A stretch of 8,286 nt of DNA from Methanothrix sp. (GTDB lineage: Archaea > Halobacteriota > Methanosarcinia > Methanotrichales > Methanotrichaceae). The stretch lies in NCBI GenBank assembly GCA_028708055.1, contig JAQVZT010000103.1, positions 1 through 8,286 on the forward strand, in the 5' to 3' direction. Below, in pieces: positions 1 to 6,463 of the stretch. Below the pieces are notes generated by a model. That model was not told where the DNA came from, made no database searches, and was given only the letters and a program-made list of their open reading frames with translations. A program made the position numbers and the translations under genes. Each line of letters opens with the position of its first letter. Within the stretch, counting starts at the first letter, position 1.

Positions 1-318
1 GACATCTATGGCCACGCTGGTATGCTCCGGCCCGAGCGCTTTTTCGTCGATTTTTAGCGCCCTCTCGTAGCATCTTTTGGCACCCTCGAGGTCGCCCTGA
101 TCTTGCAGCACCGATCCGAGGTTGTTTGCAATCGTGGCCACGCTGGTATGCTCTGTCCCTAGCGCCTTTTCGTCGATTGCGAGCGCCCTCTCGAAGTATC
201 TTTTTGCGCCCTCGAGGTTGCCCTGGTCTTTCAGTACCAATCCGAGGTTGTTTGCAATCGTGGCCACGCTGGTATGCTCTGTCCCTAGCGCCTTTTCGTC
301 GATTGCGAGCGCCCTCTC
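1..318 (-). repeat. Tandem 126-bp repeats encoding 42-residue TPR units
   Basis: The segment GCCACGCTGGTATGCTC recurs at 11, 137 and 263, an exact 126-bp period equal to 42 codons. Bases 115-192 and 241-318 are identical over 78 bp, while the copy at the left edge has diverged at several positions. In the protein this is the ERALAIDEKALG / EHTSVATIANNLG repeat of the STAND protein. The array continues past the left edge. Confidence 0.9.
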
Positions 319-1965
319 TAGCACAGCCCTGGCTGACGAAAGCTCCATTCGATTATTCAGATATCTGCCGAGGCCATTCAGGAGATTTGCCGTCTCCTGT
401 GGCAAGATCTCCAGCTTCTCAGCATGTTCAGTGGATTGGAAGGCATGAGGGTTGAGCTTTAGGCACCTGTCCCATCCGTCTTCGTCCAATTGATTGAATG
501 AAAATGCATCATTTACCAGCTTCAATGCCGCTTCTGCCCACATTCTTTTCTCTTTGGGACGCAATCTATCCTGAACAACCGCCTGCACAAGCCTGTGAAC
601 AGAGATTAGATTGTCTGCTACATCTATCAGTGAATATTTCTTCAAGACGGCAATGCATTCATCAAATTCGCCCTTATCGTTCACGCAGGCAGAAAGAGGC
701 CCAGGCAGGCCCGCCGCTCCCTCTTCCAGCAACCACCTGGGAATGGCATCCGGAGCCAGAAATGCAATTAGATTGAGCAGGTCTCCGGCAGCAGATCTCT
801 CCTGCTGCACTGCCTGAAAAGAGATCTCCCAGGTGGTGGCCACCGTGTCAGGATAGTTCTGGGGCTTGCTGCGGCCCAGCAGCTTCTTTCGGTCTCTTTT
901 GAATCGATCCAGGTAATCCTGAAATGATATCCCGGTCTCTTTTATGTAAGCGCCGGCCTGCTCCAAAGCCAGAGGCAGGTCCCCAAGCTCGCGGGCGAGG
1001 TTTTCGGCTGCATTTCGGTCGTTCTTTGCGGTTCTTTTAGTAAGAAAATCGACCGATTCATCCTGTTTGTCATTTCTCTGAAAGACGACCACTTCCAGGG
1101 TCTCGGCTATGCCGTCCCAGACTGATAATCGAGAGGTTATTATTATCTGGCCCCTGCCTGATGCAGGAATATATCTCATCAAATCTTCCCACTTTTGGGC
1201 ATTATCGAAAACGAGCAGCCAGTGGGAGCCGTTCTCGCTCTCCAGCCATTGCTTCACGGATTTTACGGTCTGGTCGGTGTCCCTTAGATTCCATCCGGGA
1301 AGATTAAGTTCCTCAGCGATTTTGATGTAGTCATCTAGGAGCACTGCTGGCTCTTCGGAGCGCAGCCACCAGACGTACTTGAAGTTGTTTTCCGGTCTGC
1401 GAGCATGCTGCAATGCGATCTGGGTCTTTCCCATGCCACCATTGCCGACAAGGGCAAAGATTTTGGGGCCGAGGGCGGCATCATTCAGTGGCTGTGCCAG
1501 TGCGCGCAGAAATGACTGTCTGCCGGTGAAATTGGGGTTCGGCGGATAGGGCAATTTGAGGATGCTCTTTTCGTTTTCGTTCTTTTGATTCGGGCTATCA
1601 GTGGTTTCATCCGAATCGTTATCTGAAAGTCCGATCGACTTGAGCAGTCCAAGGATTTTTCTTCGTGCGCTATTCCTGGCATTCGGACGGAGCCAAAGAT
1701 AAAATCCAATCACGATCACAACGATCGCTAACGTACCTGAAATAATTGATATGAGTTTATCAAGCAAATCAAGTTGATCAAATCGTTCGACCAGATCGGT
1801 CTTTGTGGTATCAGAAACATTATCTGATGGTGGCAAGTATCTTTCAGAAGCATTGCTGATCGAACTTTGATTGAGATTAGTGGTGCTGTTATTGCTGCAT
1901 GATATCGGGCTGAAAGAGAATAATATGATTAGTATTAGAAGAACGAGTCTACTCTCTCCGACCAT
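1..1965 (-). CDS. Membrane-anchored STAND (NB-ARC) ATPase with C-terminal TPR repeats, 3' end outside window
   Basis: The minus-strand frame stays open from the ATG at 1965 to base 1, giving 655 codons with no stop, so the C-terminus is missing. Residues 7-22 are a hydrophobic signal-like segment, followed by a Ser/Asn/Thr-rich stretch (about 23-55). A second hydrophobic helix (about 71-92) is followed by RPNARNSARRK, so positive-inside places the rest in the cytoplasm. The NB-ARC core shows the P-loop GNGGMGKT (174-181), kinase-2 WLLVFDN (249-255), IIITSR (274-279), GDLPLA (328-333) and the MHD-like VHRLVQ (456-461). From about 545, 42-residue kinesin-light-chain-type TPRs begin (ALAIDEKALGTEHTSVA). 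Members of this family are nucleotide-driven switches whose repeats sense a ligand; many act in defence or signalling. No separate effector domain is visible at the N-terminus. An in-frame ATG at 1977 would add four residues, and neither start has a strong Shine-Dalgarno. Class assignment is secure; biological role is inferred. Confidence 0.9.
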   Translation of the reverse strand, partial: MVGESRLVLLILIILFSFSPISCSNNSTTNLNQSSISNASERYLPPSDNVSDTTKTDLVERFDQLDLLDKLISIISGTLAIVVIVIGFYLWLRPNARNSARRKILGLLKSIGLSDNDSDETTDSPNQKNENEKSILKLPYPPNPNFTGRQSFLRALAQPLNDAALGPKIFALVGNGGMGKTQIALQHARRPENNFKYVWWLRSEEPAVLLDDYIKIAEELNLPGWNLRDTDQTVKSVKQWLESENGSHWLLVFDNAQKWEDLMRYIPASGRGQIIITSRLSVWDGIAETLEVVVFQRNDKQDESVDFLTKRTAKNDRNAAENLARELGDLPLALEQAGAYIKETGISFQDYLDRFKRDRKKLLGRSKPQNYPDTVATTWEISFQAVQQERSAAGDLLNLIAFLAPDAIPRWLLEEGAAGLPGPLSACVNDKGEFDECIAVLKKYSLIDVADNLISVHRLVQAVVQDRLRPKEKRMWAEAALKLVNDAFSFNQLDEDGWDRCLKLNPHAFQSTEHAEKLEILPQETANLLNGLGRYLNNRMELSSARAVLERALAIDEKALGTEHTSVATIANNLGLVLKDQGNLEGAKRYFERALAIDEKALGTEHTSVATIANNLGSVLQDQGDLEGAKRCYERALKIDEKALGPEHTSVAIDV

Positions 1966-2041
1966 TTTGCAGTCCATCAGTTCGAATAACTCTTCATCAA
2001 TCCAGAAAAAGGTTTTGTATCTCAGAGTGGCTTAATTCGTG

Positions 2042-2048
2042 AAAAAAA
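2042..2048 (-). terminator. T-run just after rfcL stop, possible archaeal terminator
   Basis: On the minus strand the rfcL stop TAA is followed at once by AATTTTTTTC, a run of seven T. Archaeal RNA polymerase can terminate at short U-runs without a hairpin, so this may end the rfcL transcript before the STAND gene. No stem-loop precedes it. Confidence 0.35.
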
Positions 2049-3710
2049 TTAGAAATCAAACAGCGACTTCTGCTTCTTCTCCCCCGCCGCCGGAGCCTTC
2101 CCCTCCGCCCGGCTCTCGCCCTCCGCCTTCTTCGGCCTGCCCCTCTTGCGTGGCTGGGCTGGCTCGCTTGCTTTTGTCCCTTCGGGGGCCGCAGCCTCCT
2201 TTTGCTGGGGCTTCTCCTCCAGCACAGCCGTAGCTGCCGCCTGCTGCATGGGCGGCTCCGTCTCTGCAGCCTTCTTGGCGCTCGCCTGCACAACCCCGGT
2301 TACGCCTGCGCCCACCTGCACAACGCTCGCGTCTGCCCGCGCGGCCTGCGTCTGCACAGAAGCTGCACTCGTCAGCGCGGGCGCGAGCGGCTGCTGGGCT
2401 CTTCCCGCCCAGGATAGCTCAATATCCTGATACTCCTCCGCCTCCCGCAGCTTCATCGCCCCCTCAAAGATGTTCTGCACCTTCTTGGTGGAAGTAGTGC
2501 TTCCCAGGAGCAGAGCGATCTCATCGGCATCCAGCTCCAGCTCCGCAGCGAGAGGAATGGCCTTCCTCTTGTCTGCCAGAAGCCGCCCCACAAAGCCCAT
2601 CAGCTCCGCCCGCACAAAGGCCGCTGAGACATGGCAGTGCCTGCCGATCTTTTTTGCAGCCGAGTCCCGAATGCTGCGCGCCTTCCTGGTCTGGCCCATC
2701 TGCCTCCAGCGGCTGGGAGGCCGGAATGCCACATAGCCGTGCCGGGCTGCGGCCTTCGCGGCCTGCACTCCTCCGGTCATGAGAAAGCTCGCGTATCTCC
2801 ACAGCCCGTAGTTCTGCCGGACCCGGACCCGACCCAGGAAGACATCCGCCCGCGCCAGCTGCTCATAGCCCCTCCAGAGGTCCTCGCCCTTGTAGGCCAG
2901 AGGCAGGTTCTCGTCCACCCAGCCGATGAGGTCCTCAGGGCTTTCGTCCAGCGCGTAGCTGGCAAAAATGGCTTCCTGGGCGCTATTGCCTTTGAAGATG
3001 ACCTCTAAAACCCGGAAGATGGACGACTTGACATCCCGCTCCGCAGTGGCCACATCCTCCGGCCTGAGGGCCGACTGGCCCTGGGCGGCAGCCTGCAAGT
3101 CATTGACCCCGGAGCGCATGTCCCCACCGGCCCGCTCGGCTATCATTATCAGAGCATCGGGATCGCAATCTACGCCCTCTGTCCGGCAAATCTCCCTCAG
3201 AGCCTGGGCGATGGTGGTGGAGCGCACGGACCGGAACTGTATCCCTTTGGCCGCGTCCCGCAGTGGCTTTTCTATTTCGTAGTACTCATTGGCGATGAGC
3301 AGAACCGGCTGGCGGGTATCCCTCACCAGCCGCAGCATTGCCGCCGCACCTCCCCGGTCTGCCGAGCCGTGCAGGTTGTCTGCTTCATCCAGAATTACCA
3401 GGCGAAGCTTGCCTGAGAAGGTCATGGAGCGCGAGGCCGGCCCGGCGATCTTCTCAATCATGCCTGCCGTCCGGGCGTCTGAGGCATTCATCTCGATATA
3501 ATCCCAGTCAAACTCCCGCGCCAGGGCAAGAGCTGCCGAGGTCTTGCCGGTTCCCGCCGGCCCGTAAAGTATCGCGGCCCCGGTGATGGGCCTGCCCCTC
3601 TCCCATGACTCGGCCCAGGCCCTCAGCTCATCGATGGCCTTGCCGTTTCCTAAAACCTGTTTGAGGGTATCGGGCCGGTACTTCTCAGTCCACTTAACTG
3701 CAGGGGGCAT
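2049..3710 (-). CDS. rfcL: Replication factor C large subunit (clamp loader)
   Basis: RfcL pairs with small RFC subunits to load the PCNA sliding clamp onto primed DNA. The 553-residue product opens with the RFC signature KWTEKYRPDTL (6-16). It has Walker A GPAGTGKT (50-57), Walker B LVILDEAD (104-111), a sensor-1 Asn at 141 in LLIANEYYE, and sensor-2-region GGDMRSGVNDLQ (195-206). The RFC collar domain follows to about 435. Residues about 440-545 are Ala/Glu/Lys-rich and probably disordered, with an AT-hook-like KRGRPKK near 522-528. The last seven residues, QKSLFDF, are a textbook PCNA-interacting (PIP) box, so the C-terminus is intact. No intein interrupts the ATPase motifs, although inteins are known in some archaeal RFC genes. 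The start is supported by GAGGT four bases before the ATG. The length fits archaeal large subunits (roughly 480-600). Confidence 0.97.
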   Translation of the reverse strand: MPPAVKWTEKYRPDTLKQVLGNGKAIDELRAWAESWERGRPITGAAILYGPAGTGKTSAALALAREFDWDYIEMNASDARTAGMIEKIAGPASRSMTFSGKLRLVILDEADNLHGSADRGGAAAMLRLVRDTRQPVLLIANEYYEIEKPLRDAAKGIQFRSVRSTTIAQALREICRTEGVDCDPDALIMIAERAGGDMRSGVNDLQAAAQGQSALRPEDVATAERDVKSSIFRVLEVIFKGNSAQEAIFASYALDESPEDLIGWVDENLPLAYKGEDLWRGYEQLARADVFLGRVRVRQNYGLWRYASFLMTGGVQAAKAAARHGYVAFRPPSRWRQMGQTRKARSIRDSAAKKIGRHCHVSAAFVRAELMGFVGRLLADKRKAIPLAAELELDADEIALLLGSTTSTKKVQNIFEGAMKLREAEEYQDIELSWAGRAQQPLAPALTSAASVQTQAARADASVVQVGAGVTGVVQASAKKAAETEPPMQQAAATAVLEEKPQQKEAAAPEGTKASEPAQPRKRGRPKKAEGESRAEGKAPAAGEKKQKSLFDF

Positions 3711-3713
3711 TTT

Positions 3714-3718
3714 ACCTC
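3714..3718 (-). promoter_or_regulatory. Shine-Dalgarno of rfcL
   Basis: On the minus strand the sequence reads CTGAGGTAAAATG, with GAGGT immediately before a short AAA spacer and the ATG at 3710. It supports that start. Confidence 0.7.
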
Positions 3719-3747
3719 AGAACTGACAGAATAACTAACTACTTAAT

Positions 3748-3815
3748 TACCTGTCTGCTTGACTACCTGTCCATTTGTCTTCCTGACTGCCAGTCTAACT
3801 GGCTGCCAGACTACC
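3748..3815 (-). repeat. Degenerate 20-bp direct repeats upstream of rfcL
   Basis: On the plus strand, 3748-3767 (TACCTGTCTGCTTGACTACC) and 3796-3815 (TAACTGGCTGCCAGACTACC) match at 16 of 20 positions. Between them lies a related GACTGCCAGTC, and CCAGT-CTA-ACTGG (3790-3802) forms a small perfect inverted repeat. The block fills most of the gap between the flavoprotein gene and rfcL, and the second copy overlaps the flavoprotein stop codon. It could be an operator array, an RNA structure or decayed repeats. Confidence 0.5.
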
Positions 3816-4239
3816 AGATGCCCTCTCTGCCGGTCATCTCCTCAATCTTGATCTCCCAGATGGTCATGGGCATCCTCTCCAGCTCCTCGCGAGAGAACTT
3901 CTTGCCGCCGTGACCACCCAGGCCCTTGTTGGTGAAGGCATCAAACATCCTCTGCTTTGCCTCAACGCTATCGGAAAGGCGGCAGCTTCCATAAGCCAGG
4001 ACGCTTGCCCATCTCTCCTTCTCCAGAAGGTCTACCTGAAAACAGACTCGGGGATTTAGAGTGGCATACTCCACCTTCCGTCCCCCGCCCCGCGAGTGAA
4101 GGTAGATCTTGCCGCCCTGATAAACGTAGGACATGGGAATGACATACGGCTGATCGTCTTTGGACATAGCCAACCTGCCGTATCTGGCTGAAGATAGAAG
4201 TTTCGTGCACTCATCCGGAGATAGATCCCTGGGCTTCAT
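3811..4239 (-). CDS. FMN-binding split-barrel protein, pyridoxamine-5'-phosphate-oxidase-like (NimA-type)
   Basis: The 142-residue product is typical in size for single-domain PPOX-like flavoproteins. It shows the family pattern of an N-terminal helix, then GRLAMSKDDQPYVIPMSYVY (21-40), then IYLHSRGGGRK (45-55), where the His-Ser and Gly-Arg-Lys segment usually contacts the flavin phosphate, then VCFQVD (65-70). Proteins of this subgroup bind FMN or related flavins and include nitroimidazole reductases; most are of unknown substrate. True PNPO function is unlikely because the protein is short and lacks the usual C-terminal PNPO extension. The gene lies 53 bases after the small membrane protein gene and 100 bases before rfcL. 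There is no Shine-Dalgarno before the ATG, but an AT-rich box sits about 28 bases upstream, so a leaderless mRNA is plausible. Confidence 0.88.
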   Translation of the reverse strand: MKPRDLSPDECTKLLSSARYGRLAMSKDDQPYVIPMSYVYQGGKIYLHSRGGGRKVEYATLNPRVCFQVDLLEKERWASVLAYGSCRLSDSVEAKQRMFDAFTNKGLGGHGGKKFSREELERMPMTIWEIKIEEMTGREGIW

Positions 4240-4263
4240 AGCGGAAAAGTTGGTCTCTCATGC

Positions 4264-4270
4264 ATTTAAT
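4264..4270 (-). promoter_or_regulatory. Candidate TATA box for the PPOX-like gene (leaderless)
   Basis: The minus strand reads GGCAAAAATTAAATGC, with ATTAAAT centred about 28 bases before the ATG at 4239. Archaeal TATA boxes sit about 26-27 bases before the transcription start, so the mRNA would begin at or near the start codon. This agrees with the missing Shine-Dalgarno. Confidence 0.45.
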
Positions 4271-4274
4271 TTTT

Positions 4275-4287
4275 GCCTTCCCAAGGC
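4275..4287. other. Small hairpin between membrane protein and PPOX-like genes
   Basis: GCCTT-CCC-AAGGC is a perfect 5-bp stem with a 3-base loop, 5 bases after the membrane protein stop. On the minus strand it is followed by AAAAATTAAAT rather than a T-run, so it is not a clear terminator. It could be a weak 3' end structure or lie next to the BRE of the downstream promoter. Confidence 0.35.
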
Positions 4288-4292
4288 CCCTT

Positions 4293-4535
4293 TCAAGACC
4301 TTCCTGAGAAGAAAGCACCCGCAATAAGCAGTATCATGCCCAGAGCAATCATGGGCACCCCAGGGAACGCCGTCTCTACCTGAAACTTGGTGGACCCTGC
4401 CTCAGCGCCTATCAGTTTGAAGCTATCGTTCTGCATATCTCCGCTTTTGCTATCCAGAACCTGAACTCCCACCAGAGCAATTCCGGTGAGAATCACCAGT
4501 ACCCCCATCACCGCAGCCAAATTCACATTAACCAT
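4293..4535 (-). CDS. Small two-helix membrane protein of unknown function
   Basis: The 80-residue product has two hydrophobic helices, about residues 5-27 (NLAAVMGVLVILTGIALVGV) and about 57-76 (GVPMIALGMILLIAGAFF). They are joined by a polar loop of some 30 residues with several Asp, Lys and Gln. The protein ends in SGRS. This predicts a hairpin in the cytoplasmic membrane. I do not recognise a named family and see no catalytic motif. Translation is supported by GGGGAT five bases before the ATG, and a TTATAT box lies about 40 bases upstream, which leaves a short leader. It is the first gene of the leftward run and faces pycA across a repeat-filled gap. Good promoter and ribosome-site geometry makes it likely to be a real gene. 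Confidence 0.72.
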   Translation of the reverse strand: MVNVNLAAVMGVLVILTGIALVGVQVLDSKSGDMQNDSFKLIGAEAGSTKFQVETAFPGVPMIALGMILLIAGAFFSGRS

Positions 4536-4540
4536 AGTTC

Positions 4541-4546
4541 ATCCCC
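4541..4546 (-). promoter_or_regulatory. Ribosome binding site of small membrane protein
   Basis: The minus strand reads AAGGGGATGAACTATG; GGGGAT lies five bases before the ATG at 4535 and fixes this start. Confidence 0.6.
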
Positions 4547-4574
4547 TTCGAATACAAATTATTCAGCACCTTGG

Positions 4575-4580
4575 ATATAA
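4575..4580 (-). promoter_or_regulatory. Candidate TATA box for small membrane protein gene
   Basis: The minus strand contains CCATTATATCC with TTATAT at 4580-4575. Transcription would begin near 4551, giving a leader of about 15 bases that contains the ribosome binding site. Confidence 0.5.
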
Positions 4581-4620
4581 TGGTTTGCCTATTATTACCA
4601 GACCGAACGATTCCATCATT

Positions 4621-4800
4621 CCCATCATCATTCCCATCATCATTCCCATCATCATTCCCATCATCATTCCCATCATCATTCCCATCATCATTCAATCATC
4701 ATTCAATCATCATTCCCATCATCATTCAATCATCATTCCCATCATCGCATCATCATTCCCATCATCGCATCATCATTCAATCATCATTCCAATCATCATT
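4621..4800. repeat. Minisatellite of 12-bp CCCATCATCATT units with 11- and 10-bp variants
   Basis: Bases 4621-4692 are six perfect tandem copies of CCCATCATCATT. The array then continues as 11-bp CAATCATCATT (4693-4703, 4704-4714), one 12-bp unit (4715-4726), 11 bp (4727-4737), two 20-bp pairs CCCATCATCG + CATCATCATT (4738-4757, 4758-4777), 11 bp (4778-4788) and CCAATCATCATT (4789-4800). A partial unit precedes it at 4611-4620. Unit lengths that are not multiples of three break every frame across the array, so it is very unlikely to be coding. It occupies the divergent promoter region between the membrane protein gene and pycA, with the TATA box of the former only about 40 bp away. Confidence 0.93.
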
Positions 4801-4978
4801 CTATTCCATTGTTCCGTCCCGCAATTTTATCCCATCGATAAATCCCATCGCTCGATATTTTCGCGGGATCCTATCGCCAATTCGGTCGCCAAATTCCGTC
4901 GCATAAGCCTGGATCAAATCCCGCCCTGCAGTCTTTATGCCAAAAGGGTTTTACCTTGGCAGCATCTTCTCACATGGA
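4801..4978. other. Non-coding pycA upstream region with short direct and inverted repeats
   Basis: ATCCCATCG occurs at 4829-4837 and 4842-4850. TCGCCAATTCGG (4874-4885) is followed directly by TCGCCAAATTCCG (4886-4898). GCGGGAT (4863-4869) is inverted as ATCCCGC (4918-4924). These could be regulator sites for the pycA operon or chance. No RNA gene or riboswitch is recognised. Confidence 0.4.
4933..4938 (+). promoter_or_regulatory. Weak candidate TATA box for the pycA operon
   Basis: GTCTTTATGCC places an AT-rich element about 43 bases before the ATG at 4979, implying a start near 4961 and a leader of about 18 bases. The alternative start codon at 4937 would fall inside this box. Other AT-rich candidates (CGATATTTT near 4852-4860) would give a much longer leader. 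Confidence 0.3.
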
Positions 4979-6463
4979 ATGTTCAACAAGATCCTGATAG
5001 CCAATAGGGGAGAGATCGCCATCCGGGTGATGCGCGCCTGCCGGGAGCTTGGCATCTCGACAGTAGCCGTCTACTCTGAAGCGGACAAGAACGCCCTTTT
5101 CGCCAAATATGCGGACGAAGCAGTCTTCATCGGGCCGGCCCCCTCCCGCGAGAGTTACCTGCGTATTGACAAAATAATCAAAGCGGCTCTGGATACCGGA
5201 GCTGAGGCCATCCATCCCGGCTATGGCTTCCTTTCTGAGAATACCAACTTTGCAGCCGCCTGCGTGGAAAACGGCATCGTCTTCATAGGCCCGCCGTCTT
5301 CATCCATTGACGCCATGGGCTCAAAGATCACCGCCCGCCAGACCATGAAGGACGCGGGCGTCCCCATCGTTCCAGGAATCGAGGAGGGAATCAGCGATCC
5401 GGATGAGGCCGCGAATATCGCCGAGAACATCGGCTACCCCATTATCCTCAAGCCAGCAGCGGGCGGTGGAGGAATCGGCATGAAGATCGTGCAGAGTCGC
5501 GAGGAGCTCTTTCCGGCTTTGGCCTCCTCCCAATCGGTAGCAAGGAGCGCCTTCGGCGATGACACCATCTATATCGAAAAGTATCTTCGCGAGCCCAGGC
5601 ATATTGAATTCCAGGTACTGGCCGACAATTATGGCAAGACCATCTATGTCTCGGACCGGGAGTGCTCCATTCAGCGCCGCCATCAGAAGCTGATTGAGGA
5701 ATCACCTTCGCCCGTCATGACCGATGAGCTGCGCGAGAGGATGGGCTCCATTGCCGTTAAGGCCGCGAAAGCCATCGGCTACTCCAGCGCCGGCACAGTG
5801 GAGTTCATGTATTCGCGAGGAGACTTCTATTTCCTGGAGATGAACACCCGCCTGCAAGTAGAGCATCCCATCACAGAGATGGTAACCGGCGTTGACCTGG
5901 CCAAAGAGCAGATCCTCGTGGCAGCAGGCTACCCGTTGGGTTACGAGCAGTCCGACATGAAGATCAGAGGCTGGGCGATAGAATGCCGCATAAATGCCGA
6001 GGACCCGCTAAACGATTTCTCTCCCAGTCCAGGAAAGATCAAGCGCTACCGCAGCCCTGGCGGCCCGGGAATAAGGGTAGACAGCGGAGTCTACACCGGC
6101 TACGTCATCCCGCCGTTTTACGATTCCCTCATCTCCAAGCTGGTGGCCCACGGAAAGGACCGCAAAGAGGCCATCGCCAGAATGGAACGGGCCCTCTACG
6201 AGTACATCATCGTGGGAGTCAAGACCAATCTGATCTTCCACAAAGCAGTTCTCAGAAACAGTCGGTTCCGGAGCGGAGACATCAACACTCACTTCATCAA
6301 GGATGAGAACATCGTCGAAGCGGTCAAGGTTGTGGCCGTTGAGGATTACGAGAAGGGCATGTCGCTGGCTTCCGCCCTGGGCGCAGACAACCGCCAGATT
6401 GCAGCCATATCCGCTGCTGTGGGATCGTACCTCGCCAAGAACCATGCCGATGAGAAGAGTTGA
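4979..6463 (+). CDS. pycA: Pyruvate carboxylase subunit A (biotin carboxylase)
   Basis: This subunit uses ATP and bicarbonate to carboxylate biotin held on PycB, which then passes the carboxyl group to pyruvate to make oxaloacetate for biosynthesis. The 494-residue product begins MFNKILIANRGEIAIRV, the standard start of biotin carboxylases. It shows HPGYGFLSEN (79-88), the glycine-rich ATP loop KPAAGGGGIGMK (158-169), DRECSIQRRHQKLIEESPSP (226-245), the catalytic FLEMNTRLQVEHPITE (285-300), and a biotin carboxylase C-terminal domain (about 335-440). There is no biotin-carrier domain, so it is the split archaeal form (about 490 residues). An in-frame ATG at 4937 would add 14 residues unlike the family, so I prefer 4979. 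AccC of an acyl-CoA carboxylase is the alternative; the adjacent biotin ligase and archaeal setting favour PycA. Confidence 0.93.
   Translation: MFNKILIANRGEIAIRVMRACRELGISTVAVYSEADKNALFAKYADEAVFIGPAPSRESYLRIDKIIKAALDTGAEAIHPGYGFLSENTNFAAACVENGIVFIGPPSSSIDAMGSKITARQTMKDAGVPIVPGIEEGISDPDEAANIAENIGYPIILKPAAGGGGIGMKIVQSREELFPALASSQSVARSAFGDDTIYIEKYLREPRHIEFQVLADNYGKTIYVSDRECSIQRRHQKLIEESPSPVMTDELRERMGSIAVKAAKAIGYSSAGTVEFMYSRGDFYFLEMNTRLQVEHPITEMVTGVDLAKEQILVAAGYPLGYEQSDMKIRGWAIECRINAEDPLNDFSPSPGKIKRYRSPGGPGIRVDSGVYTGYVIPPFYDSLISKLVAHGKDRKEAIARMERALYEYIIVGVKTNLIFHKAVLRNSRFRSGDINTHFIKDENIVEAVKVVAVEDYEKGMSLASALGADNRQIAAISAAVGSYLAKNHADEKS

Noticed and set aside
122..455. Plus-strand open frames over the TPR region
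   Set aside because: They are antisense shadows of the STAND gene's repeats; the repeated plus-strand peptide only mirrors the TPR period.
2039..2430. Plus-strand and alternative minus-strand frames over the rfcL tail, rich in Pro/Ala/Arg
   Set aside because: They arise from the biased Ala/Lys/Glu codons of the RfcL linker; the RfcL frame ends in an intact PIP box.
4563..4691. Minus-strand 42-codon frame reading MMMG six times, then a short unique tail
   Set aside because: It is a by-product of six perfect 12-bp units, has no ribosome site, and overlaps the TATA box of the next gene.
4621..4692. Possible G-quadruplex from spaced GGG tracts on the minus strand
   Set aside because: The loops between GGG tracts are nine bases, longer than usual stable quadruplexes, and the spacing follows simply from the repeat unit.
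4621..4800. CRISPR array
   Set aside because: Units are 10-12 bp and contiguous with no unique spacers, so this is a minisatellite.
4937..4978. Longer pycA starting at ATG 4937
   Set aside because: The extra 14 residues do not resemble the family, whose conserved start is MFNKILIANRGEIA at 4979, and the ATG falls in a possible TATA box.
4486..5007. Plus-strand open frames across the minisatellite reading as PIII or FPSS repeats
   Set aside because: They come from low-complexity repeat DNA, overlap the membrane protein promoter and pycA start, and the array mixes 10-, 11- and 12-bp units that shift the frame.
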